Made by a program: the position numbers and the translations under genes. Below the pieces are notes generated by a model. The model made no database searches. It was not told the DNA's origin and saw only the letters and a program-made list of their open reading frames with translations. Shown one piece after another: positions 18,714 through 27,374 of a stretch of DNA of 64,000 nucleotides (within the stretch, counting starts at the first letter, position 1; the number at the start of each line of letters is the position of its first letter). Origin of the DNA: Brevibacterium iodinum ATCC 49514 (GTDB lineage Bacteria > Actinomycetota > Actinomycetes > Actinomycetales > Brevibacteriaceae); contig NZ_FXYX01000011.1 of NCBI RefSeq assembly GCF_900169265.1, positions 37,431-101,430 on the forward strand, in the 5' to 3' direction.

Positions 18714-19882
18714 GGGCCGCAGCCGGGGTCGGCCTCTACTTCACCGGCAATGGTGCCGTCTTCGCCGCTCTCCTGCCGTGGTATCCGCTGCTCGTCGACC
18801 GACTCGGATTGAGCTCCTGGCAGTTCGGTCTCGTCGTCGCCTGCTTCGCTGTCGGGTCGCTGTTGTCCTCGGCCCTGCCCGCCGCCCTCATCGCCCGATT
18901 CGGAGCGCACCGGGTCGTCATCGTTGGGACGGTGATGCTCGGTGTGGCCGCCTCGGCGACGGCGTGGTCGGTCAACGGCGTGATGATGGCGATCTGCCTG
19001 CTCCTGTTGGGGTGCTGCGATGCGATCGTCGATGTCGCGCAGAACGTCGTCGGCATCTCCGTCCAGGAGCGGGCCGGTCGCACGATCCTGTCGTCGATGC
19101 ATGCGCTGTGGAGCCTCGGCGGTCTGCTCAGCGGAGCCGCCGCAACCGCTGCCGCCAGCTCCGGTGCCGACATGCGAATGTGGCTGGGGCTCATCGGAGT
19201 CGCCGCGGCGGTCATCACGATCGTTGGACGCCGCCTCATCGGAGACTATGCCTCGCCGAGGCGGGTCGCCGATTCCGACGCCGAGCCTGAAGGCCGTAGC
19301 GGAGATGGGGCCGTGGGGCGATCGAAACGGATGGTCCTCTGCGCGGCGCTGCCCTTGGCGATCGTCGCGATCTGCGGTGCCGCGGTCGAGGACATCGCAA
19401 ACAATTGGGCGGGGCTGGCCGCGGTCGAATTCGCAGGAGTTCCGGCCGCCTCGGCGGGGATCGCCTTCAGCGTCGTCATCGGCAGCCAATGCCTCGGACG
19501 ATTCAGCGGGGACGTGCTCGTGACGTGGTTCGGGGCCGGCCGGATCGCGGGCTTCGGTGGCGGTCTCATCGCATGCGGCGGAATCGGCGTCATCGCAGCC
19601 CAGGAGCCCGTTCTGCTGCTCGTCTCGATGGGAGCGCTCGGATTCGGGTCAGCGACGCTCGTGCCCGGAGCACTGGGAGCGGCCGCTCGTCTGCCCGGGG
19701 TTGGGCGTGCAGGGGGAGTGACGGTGGTGAATTGGCTGATGCGGGTGGGGTACCTCGGGACCAGTCCGCTGGTCGGGGTTGTCGCCACCGGAGGGGGACT
19801 GCGGTGGGGACTCGGCATCATCGTGCTCGTCGGCCTCGTGACGGTGGTCTTCGCGAACCGCTTGGACGTCCGTCGGACCTGA
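18710..19882 (+). CDS. Major facilitator superfamily transporter
   Basis: 390 residues with about twelve hydrophobic spans and a basic central loop (GRRLIGDYASPRR), the MFS pattern. The chosen GTG at 18710 overlaps the antiporter stop by four bases; upstream codons in this frame lie inside the antiporter gene and read as an improbable Arg/Pro-rich peptide. The family is proton-coupled exporters and sugar-type transporters; no specificity motif is evident. Coupled translation with the antiporter suggests shared physiology. Confidence 0.8.
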   Translation: MRAAAGVGLYFTGNGAVFAALLPWYPLLVDRLGLSSWQFGLVVACFAVGSLLSSALPAALIARFGAHRVVIVGTVMLGVAASATAWSVNGVMMAICLLLLGCCDAIVDVAQNVVGISVQERAGRTILSSMHALWSLGGLLSGAAATAAASSGADMRMWLGLIGVAAAVITIVGRRLIGDYASPRRVADSDAEPEGRSGDGAVGRSKRMVLCAALPLAIVAICGAAVEDIANNWAGLAAVEFAGVPAASAGIAFSVVIGSQCLGRFSGDVLVTWFGAGRIAGFGGGLIACGGIGVIAAQEPVLLLVSMGALGFGSATLVPGALGAAARLPGVGRAGGVTVVNWLMRVGYLGTSPLVGVVATGGGLRWGLGIIVLVGLVTVVFANRLDVRRT

Positions 19883-19899
19883 CGAGTGTGGGAACGAAA

Positions 19900-19939
19900 A
19901 ATGTGCCGCTCCTTCGTCTCAGCGAAGTGGCGACACATT
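19900..19939. terminator. Imperfect bidirectional terminator
   Basis: AATGTG...CTTCG pairs with CGAAG...CACATT over about 17 bases with two mismatches. Read leftward it is followed by a run of T residues, so it serves the tRNA gene best; it also closes the MFS operon. Confidence 0.6.
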
Positions 19940-19965
19940 CTATTGAAAGCGGGTGATGACCCGGA

Positions 19966-20042
19966 TGGTCGGGCTAGCGGGATTTGAACCCACGACCTCT
20001 TCACCCCCAGTGAAGCGCGCTACCAAGCTGCGCCATAGCCCG
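19966..20042 (-). tRNA. tRNA-Pro, anticodon GGG
   Basis: Read on the minus strand, the acceptor arms CGGGCTA and TAGCCCG pair perfectly. The anticodon stem CTTCA/TGAAG holds the loop CTGGGGG with anticodon GGG, and the T arm GTGGG-TTCAAAT-CCCGC is intact. Discriminator A and an encoded CCA end the gene. GGG reads CCC and CCU codons. Confidence 0.95.
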
Positions 20043-20237
20043 TTACCGTACTCCCTCGTGGGCAACGAGAACTAGCTTATACCGAGCGGAGGCCAACTGC
20101 CAAAACCGCGTTCCGTGACCTTCGAAAAACAGGTATCATCCCAGGTAGATACCGAAGAAGCGGGTCGTGCAGATGCCTGACAGGGTGACTCAGTAACATT
20201 TCCGTTTCGTGATTGTTATGAAAGTGGCCCAGGCGGC

Positions 20238-20243
20238 TATGCT
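20238..20243 (+). promoter_or_regulatory. Candidate -10 TATGCT for gcvH
   Basis: TATGCT lies 29 bases before the gcvH ATG, leaving room for a short leader with the ribosome site GAGGAG. A TTGTTA about 19 bases further upstream could serve as -35. Confidence 0.4.
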
Positions 20244-20272
20244 TGGTACACCGACAAACTAGAGGAGTCGAC

Positions 20273-20677
20273 ATGGCAGATCTGGATTATCCAGTGTCTT
20301 TGCGGTACTCGCGCGACCACGAGTGGGTTGCGACCACGGAAGACAACGCAGTAGTCCGTGTGGGTATCACTGATTTCGCCCAGGAACAGCTGGGTGACGT
20401 CGTCTATGTCGACCTGCCTGAAACCGGGGATTCGGTCACCGCAGGGGAGTCCTGCGGCGAAGTCGAGAGCACGAAGAGTGTCTCCGACCTGATCGCACCC
20501 GTGTCGGGGACCGTCACAGAGGTCAACGACTCACTCGACGATTCACCGGAGACCGTGAACTCGTCTCCCTTCGAAGACGGGTGGATGTATCTCGTCGAAC
20601 TCAGTGACCCCGCACAGCTCGAATCGCTGATGGACAGCGAGGCGTACAAAGAGCTCATTCAGAGCGAGGAGGCGTAA
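20273..20677 (+). CDS. gcvH: Glycine cleavage system H protein
   Basis: 134 residues, standard H-protein length. The lipoyl attachment lysine is Lys68 in GEVESTKSVSD. It shuttles the aminomethyl group from glycine between the P and T proteins, which are not encoded in this window. ATG 20273 follows GAGGAG. The stop shares a base with the next start (TAATG). Standing gcvH beside an FHA protein and a bifunctional-nuclease protein is a conserved actinobacterial arrangement. Confidence 0.95.
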   Translation: MADLDYPVSLRYSRDHEWVATTEDNAVVRVGITDFAQEQLGDVVYVDLPETGDSVTAGESCGEVESTKSVSDLIAPVSGTVTEVNDSLDDSPETVNSSPFEDGWMYLVELSDPAQLESLMDSEAYKELIQSEEA

Positions 20678-21792
20678 TGTCGCAGAACCACGATCAGAAT
20701 CGTCCGACCCCCTCGCAGCCCTGGTATGACAACGGACAGGTCCCGCAGTCGAAGAAGTTCCCGTTCGGGGCCGGAAACGGCAATGGCGCTGACGAGTCGG
20801 CGACTCGGATGAACCCTCAGGTCGACCAGAACGGTCATGGGAACACCCCTCCCTACGGTCAGCAGCCTGCCGACGGTGCCCCGCAGGCACCGCAGTACGG
20901 CAATGGCCAGAATCACGGGGGCACGCCGCAGGGCGACCAGAGCTATGGCAACGGCCAGCAGTTCGGCGGCACCCCGCAGGGCGGACAGAACTATGGTGCG
21001 TCGCAGCCGGCGAGTCAGCCGTATGCCGGACAGGGGCAGGGCAGCCAGGGGCAGCCGCAGTATCAGCCTCAGCAGAATCAGTATCCGCCGCAGAACTACG
21101 GCCAGCCGCAGAACTACGGCCAGCCTCAGGGCGGCCAGAGCCAGCAGCAGTACGGCTCCAATGGTGCCGGCCAGTTTGCGCAGCCTCAGGGCAGCCAAGC
21201 TCAGCCGCAGTACGGGAACCATCCGCAGCAGGGCGGACAGGAACAGTACGGTTCGAACGGGGCCGGCCAGTACGGCCAGTTCGATCCGAACCAGCAGCAA
21301 GGCAGCCAGCCCGGCCCCGGCCAGTATGGTCAGCCGCAGTCCGGCCAACCCCAGGGTGGCCAGCCACAGGGCGCTCCGAGGAACGGCGGACAGGGCCCGA
21401 TGAACGAATCGGGCAGCCAGCAGTTCCAGGGAATCCTGGATCCGCACACCGGCGAGATCCACCCGGTGCCCGACCTCGAAGGTCTGCAGGACGCCGATGC
21501 TCTGCTCGTCGTCGTCTCCGGACCGGACTCCGGTTCTCAGATCCTGCTCGACACCGATGTGGTCACGGTGGGTCGCAGCCCGAATGCCGACATCTTCCTC
21601 GATGACGTCACGGTCTCGCGTAAGCATGCCGAGTTCATCCGCACTCCCAGCGGGTTCACTCTGCGCGACACGGGTTCGCTCAACGGCACCTATGTGGGCC
21701 GTCAGCTCATCGACTCCATCGAACTGCAGAACGGAGCCGATGTGCAGATCGGCAAGTTCCGAATGATCTTCCAGCAGCGTCCGCGCTCCTGA
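20677..21792 (+). CDS. FHA-domain protein, GarA/OdhI-like, with a Gln/Gly/Pro-rich N-terminal region
   Basis: 371 residues. The C-terminal ~90 residues are an FHA phosphothreonine-binding domain with GRSPNADI, SRKHAEF and GSLNGTYV intact, highly similar to GarA/OdhI, which inhibits 2-oxoglutarate dehydrogenase. About 240 residues in front are low complexity, built of Q, G, N, P and Y repeats (for example NYGQPQ). GarA and OdhI are about 150 residues and carry an N-terminal ETTSVF phosphorylation motif; I do not find that motif here. A role in kinase signalling to central metabolism is inferred from the domain and neighbours. Confidence 0.8.
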   Translation: MSQNHDQNRPTPSQPWYDNGQVPQSKKFPFGAGNGNGADESATRMNPQVDQNGHGNTPPYGQQPADGAPQAPQYGNGQNHGGTPQGDQSYGNGQQFGGTPQGGQNYGASQPASQPYAGQGQGSQGQPQYQPQQNQYPPQNYGQPQNYGQPQGGQSQQQYGSNGAGQFAQPQGSQAQPQYGNHPQQGGQEQYGSNGAGQYGQFDPNQQQGSQPGPGQYGQPQSGQPQGGQPQGAPRNGGQGPMNESGSQQFQGILDPHTGEIHPVPDLEGLQDADALLVVVSGPDSGSQILLDTDVVTVGRSPNADIFLDDVTVSRKHAEFIRTPSGFTLRDTGSLNGTYVGRQLIDSIELQNGADVQIGKFRMIFQQRPRS

Positions 21793-21802
21793 CCGAGGGA
21801 TA

Positions 21803-22288
21803 ATGTCAAAAGTCGAAGTCGAGGTTGTCGGCGTCCGCATCGAAATGCCCGCTAACCAACCGATTCTGCTGCTCAAGGCCAGCGAACCTGCTTACTATCT
21901 GCCGATCTGGGTCGGTGCGATCGAGGCCAATGCGCTCTCGATCGCGCAGCGGGGACTGACCCCGCCGCGCCCCATGTCACATGCTCTGCTGCTCGACGTC
22001 CTCGAGAAGTACGGGGCCGAGCTGCAGGACGTGACGATCACCGGCAAGGACGGTCAGATCTTCCTGGCAGAGCTGCACACGAATGACGGGAAGTCGATCT
22101 CCGCGCGCCCTTCGGACGCGGTGACTCTGGCGCTGACAGCCGACTGCCCCGTGTTCGTCGAAACACAATTGCTTGAAGAGTCCGGAATCGAAGCCCCCGA
22201 GGCCGATGAAGAGGAAGTCGCACAGTTCAGAGACTTCCTCGACAATGTCTCGGCCGAGGACTTCGAGACCGGTACCGAAAACCCATGA
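21803..22288 (+). CDS. Bifunctional nuclease family protein (DUF151)
   Basis: 161 residues. The opening VEVVGVRIEMPANQPILLLK, then LPIWVGAIEANALSIA and SARPSDAVTLAL, are characteristic of the BFN/DUF151 family. Plant members have DNase and RNase activity; the bacterial role is unclear. An acidic C-terminal tail is present. GAGGGA lies just before ATG 21803. In mycobacteria a homologue (Rv1829) lies near garA with MerR genes alongside; no MerR gene is present here. Confidence 0.85.
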   Translation: MSKVEVEVVGVRIEMPANQPILLLKASEPAYYLPIWVGAIEANALSIAQRGLTPPRPMSHALLLDVLEKYGAELQDVTITGKDGQIFLAELHTNDGKSISARPSDAVTLALTADCPVFVETQLLEESGIEAPEADEEEVAQFRDFLDNVSAEDFETGTENP

Positions 22289-22298
22289 AAGTGAAACA

Positions 22299-23693
22299 TT
22301 GAGTCTCCACACCGATCCGGTCCTGTCCAACAGAGAAATCGCCGCTGCCGGCCACGACAATCTCCGCGGTCTCGACGACTGGCGAGAGATGGATCCGAAG
22401 CAGCAGCCGACGTATCTCGACAGTGCTGCGCTCGACGAGGTGCTCACCGATCTGCGCAACTCACCCCCGTTGGTCTTCGCCGGTGAAGCCGATGTGCTCA
22501 AGCAGCGGATCGCCGCCGCCTCGCGCGGAGAAGCCTTCGTCCTGGCGGGCGGCGACTGCGCCGAATCCTTCGAAGGAGCCCAGGCGGACAAGATCCGGGC
22601 TCGTGTGCAGACGGTTCTGCAGATGGCGGCCGTGCTGACCTACGGCGGATCGATGCCCGTGGTGAAGATCGGCCGCATGGCCGGTCAGTTCGCGAAGCCG
22701 CGTTCGGCCGATATGGAGACTCGTGACGGAGTCACCCTGCCGTCGTTCCGCGGAGACATCGTCAACGGCTACGAGTTCACCGAGGAATCCCGCCGCCACG
22801 ATCCGGAACGTCTGCTCAAGGCGTACCACATCTCCGCTTCCACGCTGAACCTCATCCGTGCGTTCACCCAGGGCGGCTTCGCCGATCTGCGATTCGTCCA
22901 CGACTGGAACCGCGGTTTCCTCGCATCGAACCCCGGCTACCAGCGCTACGAGCAGACCGCTGCCGAGATCGACCGTGCCATCCGCTTCATGGATGCCTGC
23001 GGAGCCGACTTCGATGCGCTCAAGACCACCGAGTTCTACGCCGCCCACGAGGCGCTGCTGCTCGAATACGAACGTGCACTGACTCGCATCGACTCACGCA
23101 CCGGTGAAGCCTACGACGTGTCCGGACACTTCCTGTGGATCGGCGAACGCACCCGCGAGATCGACGGCGCCCATGTTGACTTCCTGTCCAAGGTGCGCAA
23201 CCCCATCGGCGTCAAGCTCGGACCCACTGCCACGGCTGATGACGCCTTGGCCCTGGCCGAGAAACTCGACCCGGACGCCGAGCCCGGCCGCCTGACCTTC
23301 GTCACCCGCATGGGTGCCGGTCAGATCGGTGAGTCGCTGCCGGCTCTGCTGTCGGGAATCGGCGACCGTCTGCCGCATGTGACCTGGGTCTGCGACCCGA
23401 TGCACGGCAACACGATCACTTCGAACACCGGGTACAAGACCCGCCGCTTCGAAGACGTCATGGCCGAGGTCGAAGGATTCTTCAACGCGCACCGCGATGC
23501 AGGCACGATCCCCGGTGGACTGCACATCGAACTCACCGGCGATGACGTCACCGAGATCATGGGCGGGGCCACCGAGATCGACGACGAAGGCCTGCGTCGC
23601 CGCTACGAGACCCTCGTCGACCCGCGCCTCAACCACGATCAGTCGCTGGAGATGGCGTTCCAGGTCGCCGAGTACCTCACCCGTCGGCAGTAA
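22299..23693 (+). CDS. aroG: 3-deoxy-7-phosphoheptulonate synthase, class II
   Basis: 464 residues, matching class II DAHP synthases (about 462 in Mycobacterium). Motifs include GGDCAESF, SMPVVKIGRMAGQFAKPRSAD, KLGPTAT and CDPMHGNT, with the metal-binding Cys, His, Glu and Asp positions present. It condenses phosphoenolpyruvate and erythrose 4-phosphate, the first step to aromatic amino acids. No ATG or GTG fits, so TTG 22299 is the likely start, ten bases after the DUF151 stop. It opens a neighbourhood shared with mycobacterial aroG-pknL-Rv2175c. Confidence 0.9.
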   Translation: MSLHTDPVLSNREIAAAGHDNLRGLDDWREMDPKQQPTYLDSAALDEVLTDLRNSPPLVFAGEADVLKQRIAAASRGEAFVLAGGDCAESFEGAQADKIRARVQTVLQMAAVLTYGGSMPVVKIGRMAGQFAKPRSADMETRDGVTLPSFRGDIVNGYEFTEESRRHDPERLLKAYHISASTLNLIRAFTQGGFADLRFVHDWNRGFLASNPGYQRYEQTAAEIDRAIRFMDACGADFDALKTTEFYAAHEALLLEYERALTRIDSRTGEAYDVSGHFLWIGERTREIDGAHVDFLSKVRNPIGVKLGPTATADDALALAEKLDPDAEPGRLTFVTRMGAGQIGESLPALLSGIGDRLPHVTWVCDPMHGNTITSNTGYKTRRFEDVMAEVEGFFNAHRDAGTIPGGLHIELTGDDVTEIMGGATEIDDEGLRRRYETLVDPRLNHDQSLEMAFQVAEYLTRRQ

Positions 23694-23704
23694 CCGCCAC
23701 AACT

Positions 23705-23752
23705 GACAAAGCCGGGGGCTCCGCAGAATCTCTGCGAGCCCCCGGCTTTGTC
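23705..23752. terminator. Bidirectional intrinsic terminator after DAHP synthase
   Basis: GACAAAGCCGGGGGCT and AGCCCCCGGCTTTGTC pair fully, with CCGCAGA/TCTGCG continuing the stem and a three-base loop. It separates the converging aroG and kinase genes. Confidence 0.9.
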
Positions 23753-23790
23753 GTCTGACCGACGGGAATCATCTTCGCCCGACCGACCCG

Positions 23791-23841
23791 TCGTGCCTGT
23801 CCGACTGTCGTGCCTGATCGACCGTCGTGCCTGACCGACGA
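23791..23841. repeat. 17-bp tandem repeat, three units
   Basis: Units at 23791-23807, 23808-23824 and 23825-23841 all begin TCGTGCCTG and continue with a GACCGACC-like half, differing at two to four bases. They fill the gap between the terminator and the kinase stop codon. Confidence 0.75.
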
Positions 23842-23844
23842 GTC

Positions 23845-26109
23845 CTATTTGTCTTTGTCGTCGTCCTTCTTGTCGTCAGACTTCTTGTCCTTGGAATCGC
23901 TCTTCTCGTCCTTCTTGTCATCCTTCGAGTCGGAGTCTTCTTTCTTCTCCTTGCCCTTGGACACGCGGACAATGATGAGAGAGTTCGCGGGCTTCGCCTC
24001 GGTGCTCTTCGGGAACTGCGAGACGACCTTGCCCTTGGGCACGTCGTCGGAGAACACCTCGTCCTTGCCGACGCGGAATCCGCGCTTGGCCAGGGTCGCA
24101 TAGGCGGCGTCGAAGGTCAGCCCCTCGACGTTGGGAACCGGGATCGGCGCGACGCCCTTGGACACGACGAGATCGATCTTCTCGCCCTTCGACAGCTTGG
24201 TTCCGGCCTTCTGCGATGCCGAGATGACGGAGTCCTTGGCGACAGTGTCGCTGTACTTCTCCTCTACCTTGCCGACCTCGAGGTTGACCTTCTTCAGCGC
24301 GGCCTCGGCTTCGTCGCGGGTCGTGCCCTCGAGCTTCGGAACCGCGAACTTCTCCTCACCCTTGGACACGACGACCGTGACGGAAGAGTCGGGGGCCAGC
24401 TCCGCACCACTGACGGGTTCGGTGCCGATGACAGTCCCGGCGGGAACCTTGTCGTCGAAGACCTCTTTGGGCTCGGCCTTGAGATCGTTGTCCTCCAGCT
24501 GCGAGGTGACTTCACCGACGGGCTTACCCGCCAACTCACCGGGAACGATGGATTTCGGTGTAGGCAGGTTCGCCACCACGAACCAGGCGACGAGAGCGAG
24601 CACGGCAACCACGGCGACGAGTCCCGTGAGGACACGACGGCGGCGACGTCGAACGGGAGATGCCCCCGCCGAGGCGGCCGCAGAGCCGGCGACCACCGCA
24701 GCCTTATCGTTGCGGTCGGAATCCGAATCCTTCGACACCGGTTCGTCGTCGGAGTCCTCTCGATCAGCGGAACCTTCCGAAGCGTCAGAATCAGCTGAAT
24801 CGGCGGCAGCGCCTGCGGCTTCCGCACCCGTCGTGTCTGCGTCGGGGGATTCCGAGGCGGCACCGGCACCGGCAACCGCGGCACCGGCTACTCCGACTCC
24901 GGCCGCAGCGACGGCGGCCGCGCCGTCAGCACTGTCCGCGTGGTCGTGATCACCACGATCGGCGTCATCGGAGTCGGCGTCATCGTCAGGATCAGAGTCG
25001 TCCGATTCGGTACTGTCGACCCCGTCGGCATCGTCGCGGGAAGCTTCTGCGGCAGCCGCCTCGGCGGAGGACTCGTCGTCATCGGCATCGTCGGGACCGG
25101 CCGCACCTGCGTCCGTCTCGGTGTCGTCCTCTTCGCCTTCGAGATACGGGATCTCGTCGGTGCGGGAGCGCTTCTCCTTCGGCACCTCTTCGCCGAGGTC
25201 GATGCTCACGGTGAGCACGGGGGAGTGCTCACCGGTGGCGATCTGCGGATCTCCGAGGTCGAGCTCGGCCTCGGACATCTCCGCACGCGCTTCCGCCAAC
25301 GCTGAGCGGAATTCGGCGGCATCGGCAGGTCGGTCCTCGGGGTCCTTCGACGTCGCCCACAGCACGAGCGCGTCCAGGCGCGGACTCAGGCGGGTGACGA
25401 TGTCCGACGGCGGCGGAACCGTGTCGTGGACGTGACGGTACGCGACTTGGATCGGGACGTCGTCGGTATACGGCTGGGCACCGGTGAGCATCTCGTAGAA
25501 CATGATGCCGACCGTGTACAGATCGGTGCGGGCATCGGCTCCGGCTCGGGTGACGAGTTCGGGAGCAACATAGCCGACCGTGCCTATAAGGGTCTTGGTC
25601 GTCGTTGCCGTGGTCACGGCACGGGCCAGACCGAAGTCGGCGAGCTTGACCTGACCGTCGGTTCCCAGCAGCACATTGTCGGGTTTGAGATCGCGATGGA
25701 TGATCCCGGTCGAGTGCACGGCCTCGAGCGCGGCGAGGATCGCATCGAGGACGACGATCGCCTGTCTGGGCGTGAAGGTTCCGCGGTGCTTGAGCTCGCG
25801 GCGCAGCGTCACCGACGGCAGGTACTCCATGACGAGGTAGACGATGTCGCCGTCGCGCGCCTGATCGTGGATGGCCACGAGGTTCGGGTGGGTGAGCCGA
25901 CCGGCGTTGATGGCCTCCCGGCGGAAGCGTTCGACGAAGGTGTCATCGGAGATGAGGTGCTCATGCATGACCTTGATCGCGATCTCTCGGTCGAGTCTCA
26001 GGTCGGTGCCGCGGTAGACCATGGCCATGCCGCCGCGGGCGATCTTGGCATCGATGCGGTAGCGGTCATTGAGCACCGTGCCGATGAGGGGATCTCGGCG
26101 GGCGGTCAC
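23845..26109 (-). CDS. PASTA-domain serine/threonine protein kinase (PknL-like)
   Basis: 754 residues. The kinase domain (about 16-285) has an intact glycine loop, catalytic HRDLKPDN, DFG and a threonine-rich activation loop (TTATTTKT before APE). A long acidic, Asp/Ser/Ala-rich linker leads to one membrane span near residue 500, then three extracellular PASTA repeats and a Lys/Asp-rich tail. PASTA domains sense muropeptides or lipid II. Its place next to class II aroG, with an Rv2175c-like gene nearby, indicates the PknL lineage; the mycobacterial protein lacks PASTA repeats. GTG 26109 overlaps the preceding stop (GTGA), with GGAGG upstream. Confidence 0.85.
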   Translation of the reverse strand: MTARRDPLIGTVLNDRYRIDAKIARGGMAMVYRGTDLRLDREIAIKVMHEHLISDDTFVERFRREAINAGRLTHPNLVAIHDQARDGDIVYLVMEYLPSVTLRRELKHRGTFTPRQAIVVLDAILAALEAVHSTGIIHRDLKPDNVLLGTDGQVKLADFGLARAVTTATTTKTLIGTVGYVAPELVTRAGADARTDLYTVGIMFYEMLTGAQPYTDDVPIQVAYRHVHDTVPPPSDIVTRLSPRLDALVLWATSKDPEDRPADAAEFRSALAEARAEMSEAELDLGDPQIATGEHSPVLTVSIDLGEEVPKEKRSRTDEIPYLEGEEDDTETDAGAAGPDDADDDESSAEAAAAEASRDDADGVDSTESDDSDPDDDADSDDADRGDHDHADSADGAAAVAAAGVGVAGAAVAGAGAASESPDADTTGAEAAGAAADSADSDASEGSADREDSDDEPVSKDSDSDRNDKAAVVAGSAAASAGASPVRRRRRRVLTGLVAVVAVLALVAWFVVANLPTPKSIVPGELAGKPVGEVTSQLEDNDLKAEPKEVFDDKVPAGTVIGTEPVSGAELAPDSSVTVVVSKGEEKFAVPKLEGTTRDEAEAALKKVNLEVGKVEEKYSDTVAKDSVISASQKAGTKLSKGEKIDLVVSKGVAPIPVPNVEGLTFDAAYATLAKRGFRVGKDEVFSDDVPKGKVVSQFPKSTEAKPANSLIIVRVSKGKEKKEDSDSKDDKKDEKSDSKDKKSDDKKDDDKDK

Positions 26110-27245
26110 AGGGCCTCCTCCAAACGCGCACGCTGCAGCTGGACGGCGCGGACGAAGGCCTTCGTCTCCGGCAGCAGTCCGTCGGCCCGAACCGAGCGCA
26201 GGTCCTGGTAGTAGCCGGCGATGGCTTCGTTCTCCGATTCGGCGGTTTCGATGAGCCAGCCGAGGATGACGGTGCCGGCGACGATATTGTCCTCGATGTC
26301 GAGCAGGTCGAGTCCGCGACCGACGATATCGGACGCCCAGCGACCGGATCGGGGAGTGATCTGCATGATCCCGATCGCGTTGCCGGCCGAGACCGTCGTG
26401 TGCTGGAAACCGGATTCGGCAGCGGCGACGGCCTGCATGAGGGCGGGATCGGCACCGAGCTCGACAGCCAGCGAGGCGACGAGCAGCTTCGCCTGAGCCG
26501 GGGCCGGATGGCGGCGGTGCAGCAGAGTGTATTTGTTCAGTCGCGCCGCGTGGAGCACCGAGGGGCGGATGCCCTCGACCTGCGCGCTGGCGGCAACGCG
26601 GGGGACGTCGCTCGGCGGTTCGGCCGGGGTGCGACGCGGGCGGGCCATCGACGGACGCAGCAGGAGGAGTTCGCCGACCGTGATGAACGAGTCATCGCCC
26701 ATGGCGTTGGCCTGCCGCAGGGTCGCCGGCGAGATTCCGTGCCGCGCCGCGATCCCCTGCAGGGTGTCACCGGGGGCGACGACATGCGAAGGGTCATCAT
26801 CGGGCAGATCGTTCTTCTCCGGCAGGGACAGGACCTGCCCCTGGTGGAGGTTCTGACGCGGCGAGATGCGGTTGAGTTCGGCTAACGCGGGCACTGAGAC
26901 GCCGTGTTTGCTGGCCACACCGTAGAGGGTGTCGCCCTGCTTGACCTTGTATGTGCGGCCGCCATGGGTGACGGGAACGGTGGCACTCGCGGTGCCCGAG
27001 ATCCACTGTGGAGCGGTGCTCGAGGTGGCTGCGTCCTCGTCAGCGGAGCGACGGTCGGATGTGTCCTCAGCGCCGTCATCGGACTGATCGTCGGGGGATT
27101 CGGTGGTGGGGGCCACCTCGGTGGGGGAGTCGTTTTCGGGGTCGACCCGTTCGGCTCCTGGGATCGGACCGGTCGAATTCACCTTCGATGCGGCGCGGAT
27201 GTCAGGAGCGGCGGTGACGGGCCTGTGCCGTCGCGGTCGTGTCAT
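26106..27245 (-). CDS. LysM and lytic-transglycosylase-like protein
   Basis: 379 residues. A disordered acidic/serine N-terminal third is followed by two LysM modules (YKVKQGDTLYGVASKHGV; HVVAPGDTLQGIAARHGI) and a C-terminal SLT-type domain with the catalytic glutamate in AAAESGFQ and GIMQITPRSG. It should bind and cleave peptidoglycan. No signal peptide or membrane anchor is apparent at the chosen ATG, which is odd for such an enzyme. Co-translation with the PASTA kinase suggests kinase-linked cell-wall remodelling. Confidence 0.8.
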   Translation of the reverse strand: MTRPRRHRPVTAAPDIRAASKVNSTGPIPGAERVDPENDSPTEVAPTTESPDDQSDDGAEDTSDRRSADEDAATSSTAPQWISGTASATVPVTHGGRTYKVKQGDTLYGVASKHGVSVPALAELNRISPRQNLHQGQVLSLPEKNDLPDDDPSHVVAPGDTLQGIAARHGISPATLRQANAMGDDSFITVGELLLLRPSMARPRRTPAEPPSDVPRVAASAQVEGIRPSVLHAARLNKYTLLHRRHPAPAQAKLLVASLAVELGADPALMQAVAAAESGFQHTTVSAGNAIGIMQITPRSGRWASDIVGRGLDLLDIEDNIVAGTVILGWLIETAESENEAIAGYYQDLRSVRADGLLPETKAFVRAVQLQRARLEEAL

Positions 27246-27361
27246 CTGTCACCTGTTGACTTCATGTCGAGTGGGGAAGCTACGGTCTCCAGCCTAACGA
27301 GTAGCCGGGCTCGACCCGAGCATTCGGCACCGCATGGCGGGGTGTTTCTGCCGAATATTGC

Positions 27362-27367
27362 TACGCT
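27362..27367 (+). promoter_or_regulatory. -10 element TACGCT, leaderless start
   Basis: TACGCT lies seven bases before the GTG at 27375, with no ribosome site between, pointing to a leaderless transcript. Confidence 0.5.
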
Positions 27368-27374
27368 TGGGGGC

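Noticed and set aside
20043..20237. A riboswitch upstream of gcvH
   Set aside because: I could not identify the conserved core of a glycine riboswitch or of any other class here.
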